DNA of 64,000 bases, taken from positions 62,001 to 126,000 of the forward strand of contig NZ_VSDO01000005.1 of NCBI RefSeq assembly GCF_008084145.1, given 5' to 3'. This document shows positions 24,750 through 33,065 of this stretch, in pieces (the stretch's first letter is position 1; every line of letters starts with the position of its first letter). The notes beneath the pieces were generated by a model, which was given only the letters and a program-made list of their open reading frames with translations, was not told the DNA's origin and did not search any database. This stretch comes from Paenibacillus faecis. GTDB taxonomy: Bacteria > Bacillota > Bacilli > Paenibacillales > Paenibacillaceae. The translations under genes were made by a program, and so were the position numbers.

Positions 24750-25862
24750 ATGAAAAGTGAGAGCGCGGGTGCGAGTAGGAGTGTAACGCTATCAAAGCCG
24801 GTTGGAGTAAAAACAGGGGGCCTCTACTTTGCGATGATCTTCGTTTTGATCGGCATGATTTTGTTGTCCGCGGTATATTCGGTATCGATTGGACAGGTTC
24901 ACATACCCTTCAGCCAGGCGATGGAGATTTTGCTACATGCCATGACAAACGGTCATCTGGGTTCGCTGGAACATATCGAAAGCGAATCTTACTTGAACAT
25001 TATTTTGCAAGTGCGGGCACCTCGGGTTATATTCGCCCTTCTTATAGGCATCGGGCTGTCGTTGTGCGGGACGGTCATGCAGGCCGTCGTGCAAAACCCG
25101 CTCGCCGATCCGTACATCCTCGGCATTTCTTCGGGGGCATCGTTGGGAGCTACGTTTGCGATTCTGGTCGGATTTGGAAGCGGCGCGTTTTTGTCGCAGT
25201 TCGGCATCGCATTCGGAGCCTTCGCCGGCGCCATGATCACCTCGTTAGCGGTGTTGGTTCTATCCAGTATAGGAGGAAAAGCCACATCGGTGAAGCTTGT
25301 CCTGTCCGGGGTTGTCGTCGGCGCGTTGTGCGGTTCATTTTCGAGTTTGATTATTTATTTTGCCAACAACACGGAAGGGATCAAAACCGTTACTTTTTGG
25401 TCTATGGGGAGTCTCGCTTCGTCCAGTTGGGAGAAAACGCCGATCATGGCCGTGGTCGTTTTGCTGGGCTGCGCGATGTTTCTTTTTCAACACCGGGTCC
25501 TGAATACGATGCTGCTTGGCGATGAAGCCGCCGTAACTCTCGGTATCAACCTGAGCGGTTATCGCAAATTGTATTTGGTGGCCACCGCCCTGATTACCGG
25601 AACGATGGTAGCGTATGCGGGGATGATCGGTTTTGTCGGTCTTATCGTTCCGCACATATGCAGAGGCTTGTTCGGAGCGGATCATAAACGGTTAATGCCG
25701 GGTACCCTGCTATTGGGGGCGCTGTTTCTCATCTGGGCCGACATCCTGTCAAGGACGCTAATTCATAATGTCGAACTGCCTATCGGCATCATTACTTCCG
25801 TTATCGGTTCGCCGTTATTTATCTACATGATTGTTAAAAAAGGCTACAATTTCGGAGGGTAA
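24750..25862 (+). CDS. FecCD-family iron-siderophore ABC transporter permease
   Basis: 370 residues from ATG 24750 (AGGGAGGTGA upstream). About ten membrane segments. Family landmarks of BtuC/FepD/FhuB permeases are present: 'RAPRVIFALLIGIGLSLCGT' with 'MQAVVQNPLADPYILGISSG' and, near the end, 'YAGMIGFVGLIVPHICRGLF'. It should form a homodimer as only one permease gene is present. It is the first gene of a three-gene importer operon behind a Fur box (ATPase 6 bp downstream, then binding lipoprotein). Substrate may be a ferric siderophore or another iron chelate; the sequence does not decide. Confidence 0.93.
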   Translation: MKSESAGASRSVTLSKPVGVKTGGLYFAMIFVLIGMILLSAVYSVSIGQVHIPFSQAMEILLHAMTNGHLGSLEHIESESYLNIILQVRAPRVIFALLIGIGLSLCGTVMQAVVQNPLADPYILGISSGASLGATFAILVGFGSGAFLSQFGIAFGAFAGAMITSLAVLVLSSIGGKATSVKLVLSGVVVGALCGSFSSLIIYFANNTEGIKTVTFWSMGSLASSSWEKTPIMAVVVLLGCAMFLFQHRVLNTMLLGDEAAVTLGINLSGYRKLYLVATALITGTMVAYAGMIGFVGLIVPHICRGLFGADHKRLMPGTLLLGALFLIWADILSRTLIHNVELPIGIITSVIGSPLFIYMIVKKGYNFGG

Positions 25863-25868
25863 ACAAGC

Positions 25869-26630
25869 ATGGAATTGACCGCGAAGGAAATGGAGATCAG
25901 GCTCGGCAAAAAAGAGATCGTAAAAAATGTTTCGATTCAGGTCAAAACCGGGCAGTTCGTAGGTTTGATCGGCCCGAACGGGTGCGGGAAATCGACGCTG
26001 TTAAAAAGCATCTACAAAAGCCTGGTTCCCCAAAGGGGATCCGTCTTTCTGAATGAGCTGGACGTGTTGAAATCATCCGAAAAAAAAGTGTCGCAGCGAT
26101 TGGGCGTCGTCGGCCAGTTTAACGAAATGCACTTCGATTTGACCGTACAGCAAATGGTGATGCTCGGCAGAACGCCGCATAAACGGATGCTGGAGTCGGA
26201 TAAACAGGAAGACTACAGGATCGTCGAGGACGCATTAACCAGAACCCGTCTGCTCGATTACCGGGAGCGGAGCTACCTGTCCTTATCCGGCGGGGAAAAG
26301 CAAAGGGTGATTTTGGCAAGGACCATCGCCCAGCAGCCTGAATTTATGATTCTGGATGAGCCGACGAATCATTTGGATATCCGCTATCAGCTTGAAATTT
26401 TAACCTGCGTCAAGGAATTAAAAATAGGTGTGCTGGCTGCTTTGCACGATTTGGAAATGGCAGCGCATTATTGTGATTATTTATACGCCATCAAAGACGG
26501 GGAAGTGTATGCGCACGGCATCCCGAATAGGGTGCTCACCCCTGAAGTTATCGAGGCGTTGTATCAAGTCAAGTGCCAGACTTACATCAATCCGGTAACG
26601 AACGGACTCGGCTTTGCTTATGGAATTTAA
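25869..26630 (+). CDS. ABC transporter ATPase, iron-siderophore type
   Basis: 253 residues, 6 bp after the permease. Walker A 'GLIGPNGCGKSTLLKS', Q-loop 'VGQFNEMHF', signature 'LSLSGGEKQRVILART', Walker B 'FMILDEPTNHLD' and switch 'ALHDLEMAAHYCD' are all intact. Typical FecE/FhuC length. It powers the permease encoded upstream at the inner face of the membrane. Confidence 0.95.
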   Translation: MELTAKEMEIRLGKKEIVKNVSIQVKTGQFVGLIGPNGCGKSTLLKSIYKSLVPQRGSVFLNELDVLKSSEKKVSQRLGVVGQFNEMHFDLTVQQMVMLGRTPHKRMLESDKQEDYRIVEDALTRTRLLDYRERSYLSLSGGEKQRVILARTIAQQPEFMILDEPTNHLDIRYQLEILTCVKELKIGVLAALHDLEMAAHYCDYLYAIKDGEVYAHGIPNRVLTPEVIEALYQVKCQTYINPVTNGLGFAYGI

Positions 26631-26646
26631 GAATGGAGGAAGGAAA

Positions 26647-27672
26647 GTGAAAAGAATTTTAGTTTTGGGGATCGGTTTGACCCTCATGTTGACATTGGCG
26701 GCATGCGGAGGTTCGGCGAAAAGCGGTTCACCTGTAGCGGAATCCGAAACGCCAAGTCATTACCCTGTAACGATTCAAAACTTCAAAAAGACGGAGGGCG
26801 GAACCACTTGGGAGAAAAAAGATCAAGTCTTCGACAAAGCTCCCGAGCGCATCATGGCGAACACCCGGCCGTCCGCGGAACTGCTGCTGCATCTGGGCTT
26901 GGCCGACAAAATCGTAGGGGTAGGCGCCAGTTTCGGACAGCCGGACAAAGCGGTGGAAGCGGAGTACGCCAAGCTGAACATTCTTAGCGACGGATATGTG
27001 GGCAAAGAAGTAACGATGGGAACGAATCCGGATCTGGTCATGGGTCGGGGCGGGCTGTTCGACAATGCCGACTGGGGCGTCGGTACCGTAGATACGCTTA
27101 ACGAAATGGGAATTCGTACATATGTCCTTGAATCTTCCGTAGCCGGGGGGACGTATGAATCCATCTATAACGATATTAAAAATTTGGGCGAGATATTTGA
27201 AGTGCAGGACAAAGCCAAAGAATTCGCCCAGGAGCTCAAAAGCCGGCAAGAAGCGGTCATTTCCAAGTTAAGCGGCATTACGGAGAACAAGACGTACGTT
27301 TACCTGCATATGAGCGATCCCAAAGAGGTGAGCGTATTAACGCTGGAAGGGGAGACGTTCTTTAACGGGGCGATGAATATGATCAAATTGGACAACGCGT
27401 TGAAGGATCAGACGGGCGAGGGGAATATAGAAATGCTGATCGAGGCCGACCCGGATGTGCTGATTATTCCGGATTGGAGCATCAGCAACGGCACGAGCCC
27501 GGATAAGATCAAGGACGGGCTTTACGCCAATCCCAAATTGTCCGGCATGAAAGCCATTAAAAACAAACAAATCTACGCCATGGATTATAACTACATGTTC
27601 GGCTATGGGTACAATACCCTGGACGGAATTGAGATTTTGGCCAAAGAGATGTATCCGGACCTGTTTAAGTAA
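26647..27672 (+). CDS. Iron-compound binding lipoprotein of the ABC importer
   Basis: 341 residues from GTG 26647, chosen because GGAGGAAGG lies at 26635-26643 and the product then begins with a clean lipoprotein signal: 'ILVLGIGLTLMLTLAACGG' (lipobox LAAC). The mature part has the type III periplasmic-binding fold layout of FecB/BtuF proteins: an N-lobe with 'PERIMANTRPSAELLLHLGL', a long linker helix around 'VQDKAKEFAQELKSRQEAVI', and a C-lobe ending 'IYAMDYNYMFGYGYNTLDGI'. It captures the iron chelate and hands it to the permease. Substrate unknown. Confidence 0.9.
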   Translation: MKRILVLGIGLTLMLTLAACGGSAKSGSPVAESETPSHYPVTIQNFKKTEGGTTWEKKDQVFDKAPERIMANTRPSAELLLHLGLADKIVGVGASFGQPDKAVEAEYAKLNILSDGYVGKEVTMGTNPDLVMGRGGLFDNADWGVGTVDTLNEMGIRTYVLESSVAGGTYESIYNDIKNLGEIFEVQDKAKEFAQELKSRQEAVISKLSGITENKTYVYLHMSDPKEVSVLTLEGETFFNGAMNMIKLDNALKDQTGEGNIEMLIEADPDVLIIPDWSISNGTSPDKIKDGLYANPKLSGMKAIKNKQIYAMDYNYMFGYGYNTLDGIEILAKEMYPDLFK

Positions 27673-27738
27673 AGATTACCGCCTAAATAAAGAGTACAGC
27701 TAATTTATTGAAAAAAAGGCATACGTCTGATTATTTAT

Positions 27739-27759
27739 TGATAATGATTATCATAATCA
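27739..27759 (+). promoter_or_regulatory. Fur box of the exporter/reductase unit
   Basis: TGATAATGATTATCATAATC plus A is a near-perfect Fur palindrome (7-1-7 layout), ~40 bp before the ABC exporter start. It indicates a second iron-repressed promoter. Confidence 0.93.
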
Positions 27760-27796
27760 TAAGGGTTATAACAACAGGAAAGGAGTGAGATTTCGA

Positions 27797-29512
27797 TTGA
27801 TCCGAAGATTTTTCTCCTATTACCAACCTTACCGAGGTTTGTTTCTGCTCGATTTTAGCTGTGCGATTATCGCCGGGCTGCTGGAGCTGGCCTTTCCGAT
27901 GGCCGTTAATGTGTTTATCGACGATCTGCTGCCGCAAGGAAAGTGGAATGTCATTTTGCTGGCTTCCATAGCTCTTATCGCCTTGTATATCCTGAGCGCG
28001 GTGCTGATGTATATCGTCAACTATTGGGGCCACATGCTCGGCATTAATATTGAGACGGATATGCGCCGCAAATTGTTTTCCCATATCCAGAAGCTGTCGT
28101 TCCGGTACTTCGACAATACCAAAACCGGTCACCTGATCGGCCGGCTGACGAACGATATGAACATGATCGGGGAAATGGCGCACCACGGACCCGAGGATCT
28201 GTTCATCGCCGTGATGACGCTCGCCGGTTCCTTTACACTGATGGCGTTCATCAACTGGGAGCTGGCGCTTCTGACCTTTGTGATTGTGCCGGGCATCGTC
28301 TGGGTCGTGATTTATTTTAATAAAAAAATGACGAAAGCGGTCGACCAGCTATTTAGCGATATTGGCGATTTTAATGCGCGGATTGAGGATAGCGTGGGAG
28401 GAATTCGCGTCGTTAAGGCCTTTTCCAACGAGGCCCACGAGGAAGCGCAATTCGCTGTGAACAATGGGCGTTTCCGGTTGACGAAGCTGGCCTCCTACAA
28501 GCTGATCGCCCGCAATGGCTCCATCAGCTATATGATGATGCGTTTTGTTACGGTGTTTGTTATGGTCTGCGGAACCTGGTTCGTCATTCAGGGGCGATTG
28601 TCTTACGGCGAATTTGTCGGATTCTTGCTGCTGACCCAAGTGTTCTTCCGGCCCATCGAGAAGATCAACGCTATAGTGGAAAGCTATCCGCAGGGTTTTG
28701 CCGGCTTCAAACGCTATACGGAGCTGCTGGATACGGAGCCGGACATCGAGGATGCGCCGGACGCCGCAGAGATGCAGCCGTTTCAGCGGGAAATTCACTT
28801 CGACCACATCTCCTTCGGCTATGGAGAGGACAAAAAGGTGCTGAACCGGGTTGACCTGGTCATCCGCAAGGGAGAAACGGTGGCTTTCGTCGGGCCGTCC
28901 GGCGCGGGCAAGACCACGCTGTGCAGCCTGCTGCCGCGTTTTTACGAAGTGCATAGCGGCGCCATTCGCATCGACGGCGTGGATATCCGCCGCGTGACCC
29001 AGGAATCGCTGCGCGGGCAGATCGGTATTGTGCAGCAGGATGTGTTCCTGTTCGCGGGGACGATCCGCGACAACATCCTGTACGGCAAGCTCGGCGCGAG
29101 GGATGAAGAGGTGTGGGAAGCCGCCCGGAGGGCGAAGCTTGATGAATTTATCCGCACCCAGGAGCAAGGGCTGGATACGATAATCGGCGAGCGGGGCGTG
29201 AAGCTGTCGGGCGGTCAGAAGCAGCGTCTGGCGATTGCCCGGATGTTTTTGAAGAATCCGCCGATACTGATCCTTGATGAAGCGACCTCGGCGCTCGATA
29301 CCGAGACGGAGCTTGCGATTCAACAGTCGCTTGCCGAGCTGGCGAATGGACGGACGACGCTGGTCATTGCGCACCGGCTGGCCACGATCAAAGAGGCGGA
29401 CCGCATCGTGGTCGTAACCGATCAAGGCATCGCCGAGCAGGGACGGCATCAAGAGCTGGTGGAGGCCGGCGGCGTATACAGCCGCCTGCACCGGGCCCAA
29501 TTCGGAACTTAA
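27797..29512 (+). CDS. Fur-controlled ABC exporter (half-transporter, MsbA/YfiC-like)
   Basis: 571 residues. The start is set at TTG 27797 (product begins MIRRFFSYYQPYRGL); a GTG at 27785 abuts the AAAGGAG site with no spacing. Six membrane helices occupy ~1-310, followed by a nucleotide-binding domain: Walker A 'GPSGAGKTTLCSLL', signature 'KLSGGQKQRLAIARM', Walker B 'ILILDEATSALD', and H-loop 'LVIAHRLATIKEAD'. Works as a homodimer. The Fur box and the neighbouring importer suggest export of a siderophore or iron-stress metabolite, but no siderophore synthesis gene is in the window, so this is inference. Confidence 0.88.
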   Translation: MIRRFFSYYQPYRGLFLLDFSCAIIAGLLELAFPMAVNVFIDDLLPQGKWNVILLASIALIALYILSAVLMYIVNYWGHMLGINIETDMRRKLFSHIQKLSFRYFDNTKTGHLIGRLTNDMNMIGEMAHHGPEDLFIAVMTLAGSFTLMAFINWELALLTFVIVPGIVWVVIYFNKKMTKAVDQLFSDIGDFNARIEDSVGGIRVVKAFSNEAHEEAQFAVNNGRFRLTKLASYKLIARNGSISYMMMRFVTVFVMVCGTWFVIQGRLSYGEFVGFLLLTQVFFRPIEKINAIVESYPQGFAGFKRYTELLDTEPDIEDAPDAAEMQPFQREIHFDHISFGYGEDKKVLNRVDLVIRKGETVAFVGPSGAGKTTLCSLLPRFYEVHSGAIRIDGVDIRRVTQESLRGQIGIVQQDVFLFAGTIRDNILYGKLGARDEEVWEAARRAKLDEFIRTQEQGLDTIIGERGVKLSGGQKQRLAIARMFLKNPPILILDEATSALDTETELAIQQSLAELANGRTTLVIAHRLATIKEADRIVVVTDQGIAEQGRHQELVEAGGVYSRLHRAQFGT

Positions 29513-29598
29513 GTTTTTTGCGGCCGTGTTGACCGGGTGTCGGATCGATAGATAGACAAGATAAAAGTTCTTAGATGATAAGCGGGAGGTAACCTGAA

Positions 29599-30657
29599 GT
29601 GCATGATTTGGAACTTTATGATTTGACGATTATCGGCGGCGGGCCCGCCGGGCTGTACGCGGCATTCTATAGCGGGATGCGGGATATGAAGGCCAAGCTG
29701 ATCGAGGCGAAGGAAGAACTCGGCGGCCGGACGCTGATTTATCCGGAGAAAATGATCTGGGATGTGGGGGGAGTAACGCCCGTGCGCTGTGAACGGTTGA
29801 CACGGCAAATGATCGATCAGGCGATGACGTTTGATCCTACGATCGTGCTGGGACAGCAAGTTTGCGGGCTCGAGCGTCTGGATGACGGAACGATGCTGCT
29901 GAAGACGGAAACGGGCGAACGGCATTGGACCCGCACGGTGATTCTTGCGTTGGGGCGGGGGGTGCTGAAGATGGCAAAGCTGGAGATCGAGGGAGCCGAG
30001 CGCTATGAGGTCAGCAACCTGCATTATACCGTGCAGGAACTGGAGGTATTCCGGAACAAGCGGGTGCTCATTTCCGGCGGCGGGGATTCCGCTGTGGATT
30101 GGGCGAACGAATTGGAGCCGATCGCCGCAAGCGTAACCGTCGTTCACCGCCGTGAGCATTTTGGCGGACATGAGCGCAATGTGAAACGGATGATGGCGTC
30201 GTCCGCCCGCGTCCTTACGCCTTATGCGGTGAAGCAGCTTCACGGCAATACGGACGGCAAGGCGATTGAGGCAGTATCCATCGCCCAGGTGAATTCGGAC
30301 GGCCAATTGGGGGACACTGCCATGCGGCTCGACGTGGACGCCGTGATCGTAAACCACGGCCTGCGCGGCGATTTCGGCAATATCGTCAATTGGGGGCTGG
30401 ATATGGGAGAGTGGGATATTCAAGCTAACGAACGGCTGGCGACCAGTCTGCCCGGCGTATTTGTGGCCGGCGACGTGGCGAGTTATGCGAGCAAGCTGCA
30501 TTTGATCGCCGGCGCGTTTACCGACGCCGCCTTGGCGGTGAACAGCGCCAAGCAGTATCTGGAGCCGGAGGCGTACAGGATGGCCTACGTCTCCTCCCAT
30601 AATCCGAAGTTCAAGGAGCGTAATCTCGCGCTCGGCGTGGCGGAGGAGGAGGCTTGA
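29599..30657 (+). CDS. Ferredoxin/flavodoxin-NADP(+) reductase, thioredoxin-reductase-like
   Basis: 352 residues from GTG 29599 (GGGAGGT 8 bp upstream). FAD site 'LTIIGGGPAGLYAAFYSGMR' at residues ~9-28; NADPH site 'VLISGGGDSAVDWANELEPI' around residue 155; C-terminal FAD contact 'PGVFVAGDVASYASKLHLIA'. The CxxC redox pair of true thioredoxin reductases is missing, which with the length defines the YumC/TrxR-like FNR class. It lies 86 bp after the iron-regulated exporter on the same strand with no terminator between, so it may serve as a reductase in iron release; that role is inferred. Confidence 0.88.
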   Translation: MHDLELYDLTIIGGGPAGLYAAFYSGMRDMKAKLIEAKEELGGRTLIYPEKMIWDVGGVTPVRCERLTRQMIDQAMTFDPTIVLGQQVCGLERLDDGTMLLKTETGERHWTRTVILALGRGVLKMAKLEIEGAERYEVSNLHYTVQELEVFRNKRVLISGGGDSAVDWANELEPIAASVTVVHRREHFGGHERNVKRMMASSARVLTPYAVKQLHGNTDGKAIEAVSIAQVNSDGQLGDTAMRLDVDAVIVNHGLRGDFGNIVNWGLDMGEWDIQANERLATSLPGVFVAGDVASYASKLHLIAGAFTDAALAVNSAKQYLEPEAYRMAYVSSHNPKFKERNLALGVAEEEA

Positions 30658-30713
30658 GCGGAGGAACGGAATCGACATACTCGGAAATTTGCTGTGTATG
30701 ATCTTTAAAACGA

Positions 30714-30740
30714 AGAGCCCGCGATAGCGTGGGCTTTTTT
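30714..30740 (+). terminator. Rho-independent terminator of the exporter/reductase unit
   Basis: AGAGCCCGCG and CGTGGGCT form a stem around ATAG, followed by TTTTTT. Confidence 0.9.
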
Positions 30741-30788
30741 GTGTGTGTCCGGCAAGGGCCGCTTTGGTTTTACGTTTTATGTGCGGAC

Positions 30789-30855
30789 TTGTATTTTACC
30801 AAAAACTATTTTATGATATACTTCGTATTGCGAGGTAGTTAAATGTTACGAAGTA
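30789..30855 (+). promoter_or_regulatory. PadR gene promoter with inverted-repeat operator
   Basis: TTGTAT (30789-30794) and TATGAT (30812-30817) are 17 bp apart, a good sigma-A promoter. Directly downstream, TACTTCGTA (30819-30827) and TACGAAGTA (30847-30855) form a perfect 9-bp inverted repeat with a 19-bp spacer covering the start site and leader. This is a likely autorepressor operator for the PadR protein; it differs from the ATGT-N8-ACAT box of B. subtilis PadR. Confidence 0.75.
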
Positions 30856-30877
30856 CTTGAAAGAGGTGAATAGTTTT

Positions 30878-31219
30878 TTGGATTTCGACAAAGAGATGTT
30901 GAAGGGGTATATCGATGTCATTCTCTTGAGTCTACTTCAGGACAAGCCGATGTACGGGTATGAAATTGCCAAGAAAGTGCGCGAGGTAAGCGGCGGCGCG
31001 ATGGATCTTAAAGAAGCCACCTTGTATATGGCGCTTAAGCGGTTGGAGAAGCAGAGTCTGGTGGAGGCCTTCTGGGGAGAAGACGATGAATCGAGCGGCG
31101 GCGGACGGCGTAAATATTACCGGCTGCTGCCGGAAGGGCAAACACGCTTGCAGGAAAACCAGCGGAGCTGGGCGGTGTTCCGCAACATTATAGATACATT
31201 ACTAGGAGGAGACCGATGA
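30878..31219 (+). CDS. PadR-family transcriptional regulator
   Basis: 113 residues from TTG 30878, chosen because AAAGAGGTG at 30860-30868 is correctly spaced (in-frame TTG 30857 and GTG 30866 overlap that site). The winged helix is clear: 'GYIDVILLSLLQDKPMYGYE' with 'KEATLYMALKRLEKQSLVEA', 'GRRKYYRLLPEGQTRL', the PadR wing. PadR proteins are usually ligand-responsive repressors. The next gene overlaps by 4 bp and encodes a membrane protein with a HAAS-type N-domain, a pairing that is common in Firmicutes. Autoregulation through the inverted repeat at 30819-30855 is likely. Confidence 0.9.
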   Translation: MDFDKEMLKGYIDVILLSLLQDKPMYGYEIAKKVREVSGGAMDLKEATLYMALKRLEKQSLVEAFWGEDDESSGGGRRKYYRLLPEGQTRLQENQRSWAVFRNIIDTLLGGDR

Positions 31220-32172
31220 TGAAAACGATGAGCTTAACCACTGAATCCACCCGCCGGATTACGGAATATGTCGACCAACTGTGCAGACTGATGAAAGAAC
31301 CCGCTGCGGAAATCAATGACTTTCGCGAGGAGATGACAGCCAACCTGATCTCGGGGGTTCTGGAGCACATGCATACCGGGATCAACGAGCAGCAGGCGGT
31401 AACTATGGCGTTGTCGCAGTTTGGCGAAGCCGGGGAAGTCAAGCGCGAGCTGGAGAAAATCTACACCGTCAAAAGGCGTTTTGCCGCCGGCGTACTCCGC
31501 AGTGCACTTACCTTACTGGTTCTGTCTGCCATCTGCTTGGGATTGATCATCGGTGTATGGAATGAGCGGACGGTAGCAAAGTTTACTGAAGACGCCTATC
31601 AAATGGTGGGGCAGGAATTAAGCACTCCCGGTACCACCTCGCTATCCCAGCCGCTTCAGGAGAAACTGAAAGCCTGGGTGGAAGACACCTGGGGGGTAAA
31701 AGGAATTAGCGTCGAGCGCGCTTACTATCAGAAGAATGCGTCTCCCAGACTGTTTATGTATGCAGCCGATCCGGAGGCGGAACAATGGCTCAATTATTTC
31801 CGTTCGCCTCATATGGAATCCGAAGGAGAAGGCGACTCCTTGCCGAAATCCCATTTTTTCATCCACACCAGGATCCTTTCTAAAGCTGGCCATGGCCATT
31901 CAGCCACGGAGCAGCCTCAGACGATTGACGAGAATTCTTTCATCGTCAGCGTGGCGACCACGTATTTCAATTATACCTTTTTCTACAGCTTGGGATTGTT
32001 CCTGCTCGGCGGCTACTGCCTGCTGTTTACGGTCTGGGCGGGGATGAATGCTTATTATGAAGGGAAAGGCAATATAGGCTGGATTGCACTGTTTCTGTTA
32101 ACAAATATTATCGGTTATGGACTTTACCTGCTATCACGCGGAAGCAAGCGGCGAGGTGCGGTTGCATTATAG
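31216..32172 (+). CDS. Membrane protein with N-terminal HAAS/permease-prefix domain
   Basis: 318 residues from ATG 31216 (GGAGGAG at 31205-31211), overlapping the PadR stop. Residues ~1-80 form the helical 'HAAS' or permease-prefix domain: 'ITEYVDQLCRLMKEPAAEIN', 'EEMTANLISGVLEHMHTGIN', 'QAVTMALSQFGEAGEVKREL'. A membrane helix follows ('SALTLLVLSAICLGLIIGVW'), then a ~130-residue extracytoplasmic domain, and two or three C-terminal helices ('YSLGLFLLGGYCLLFTVWAG', 'NIGWIALFLLTNIIGYGLYL'). The PadR/HAAS pair resembles a signalling module sensing the envelope. Ligand unknown. Confidence 0.78.
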   Translation: MMKTMSLTTESTRRITEYVDQLCRLMKEPAAEINDFREEMTANLISGVLEHMHTGINEQQAVTMALSQFGEAGEVKRELEKIYTVKRRFAAGVLRSALTLLVLSAICLGLIIGVWNERTVAKFTEDAYQMVGQELSTPGTTSLSQPLQEKLKAWVEDTWGVKGISVERAYYQKNASPRLFMYAADPEAEQWLNYFRSPHMESEGEGDSLPKSHFFIHTRILSKAGHGHSATEQPQTIDENSFIVSVATTYFNYTFFYSLGLFLLGGYCLLFTVWAGMNAYYEGKGNIGWIALFLLTNIIGYGLYLLSRGSKRRGAVAL

Positions 32173-32360
32173 TCCTGAAATATGACAAAAGGATGGACGC
32201 CGTGGGATGTGGAAGGAAGCCGGCCTCTTCCAAAGCCAAAAACGTTTGGATAGGCGGAGACGCTGGGTCGACTGGGCCGCAGTATATGACAGTCTGCGGT
32301 CCTTGCCTAGTGCCCCACCTCGTCAGACAACCTTGAGCCAACGTACCTTGATTAACATAG

Positions 32361-32557
32361 AATTCCTGCAAATCTGCATGTTTTTTTCTTGTTTGGACCC
32401 CAAATTTGAAAATTCCTGCAAATCTGCAGCAATTTTTGACGAAACCGGCTCCTATCTCTAAATTCACTAGAAATACCTGCAGATTTGCATCTATTTTCGC
32501 ATATCCTCGTCCGATCGATTTAAATACCTGCAGATTTGCATCTTTTTGGAGTTGGAA
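32361..32557 (+). repeat. Dispersed TGCAGATTTGCA element, copy 2
   Basis: About 197 bp, complete. Boxes TTCCTGCAAATCTGCATG (32363-32380), TTCCTGCAAATCTGCAGC (32413-32430), ACCTGCAGATTTGCATC (two copies, 32475 and 32526) followed by TTTTTGGAGTTGGAAG. The central segment TTGACGAAACCGGCTCC matches copies 1 and 3. In this copy the inverted boxes are near perfect, so it is probably closest to the functional form. Confidence 0.88.
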
Positions 32558-32656
32558 GTTCGCGGGGCTCTTGATGGTCGTGGGCTTAATACGGATTGGA
32601 TGTTAACTTTTGAAAAAGTGCTCACTGTATCCTTGTGGAGACCGCTCCAAAACGGC

Positions 32657-33055
32657 ACTATATTAAGTTGAACTATGGATTTGCATATTAGACAGCGATG
32701 TAAAGGGCTCTTTTCACACTCTTGATCTGCAACTAAATGTCTGGTTTGAATTACAGGGAATTCTTACCGTTAATTTGGTACGTATGCGGCTGCAGAGGCG
32801 AATTAGCTGGAAAACCTCCCGTTAATTCGCCTGAAATTGTGTATTTCGGCAATAGAGCCGCGAAATAGATGGAGCTTTTCCAGCTAAATCCGCTGGAAGA
32901 GCCAAGAGCCGTACATTAACAGGAGATTTTCCCGTTAATGTTGTAGACTCCGACGGCGGAACCCTATATCTACAATTGTGGATGTTGGCAGCGTATATCC
33001 CGAAACCCCATCATATCCTTGCCCAACGCCAATTCTTTAGTTCAACTTATATAGT
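32657..33055 (+). mobile_element. MITE-like element with 18-19 bp terminal inverted repeats
   Basis: ACTATATTAAGTTGAACTA (32657-32675) is the reverse complement, with one base indel, of TAGTTCAACTTATATAGT (33038-33055). The 360 bp between contain no gene but three hairpin modules. Size, terminal repeats and lack of coding sequence fit a non-autonomous transposable element. Target duplications were not identified with confidence and no cognate transposase is in the window. Confidence 0.6.
32763..32945 (+). repeat. TTAACGGGA/TAGCTGGA hairpin cluster, copy A
   Basis: Three imperfect palindromes in a row: AATTAGCTGG...CCCGTTAATT (32800-32827), AATAGATGGAGC...CCAGCTAAAT (32863-32888) and CATTAACAGGAG...CCCGTTAATG (32914-32940). 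The shared unit is about 28 bp: TTA(A/G)C-GGA, short loop, TCC-G(T/C)TAA. The same kind of unit fills the purF-purM gap at 57107-57296. Confidence 0.8.
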
Positions 33056-33065
33056 ATCCTTTGGA

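Larger units (their letters stand above)
32173..33065. other. Gene-free spacer with two repeat elements
   Basis: 893 bp without a credible gene between convergent genes. It holds copy 2 of the TGCAGATTTGCA element (32361-32557) and, 100 bp further, a ~400-bp element with 18-19 bp inverted ends (32657-33055) whose interior carries TTAACGGGA-type hairpins. No clear terminator follows the HAAS gene. Confidence 0.75.

Noticed and set aside
29509..30678. 389-residue minus-strand ORF opposite the FNR-like gene
   Set aside because: The FAD/NADPH motifs are on the plus strand; no ribosome site for the opposite ORF.
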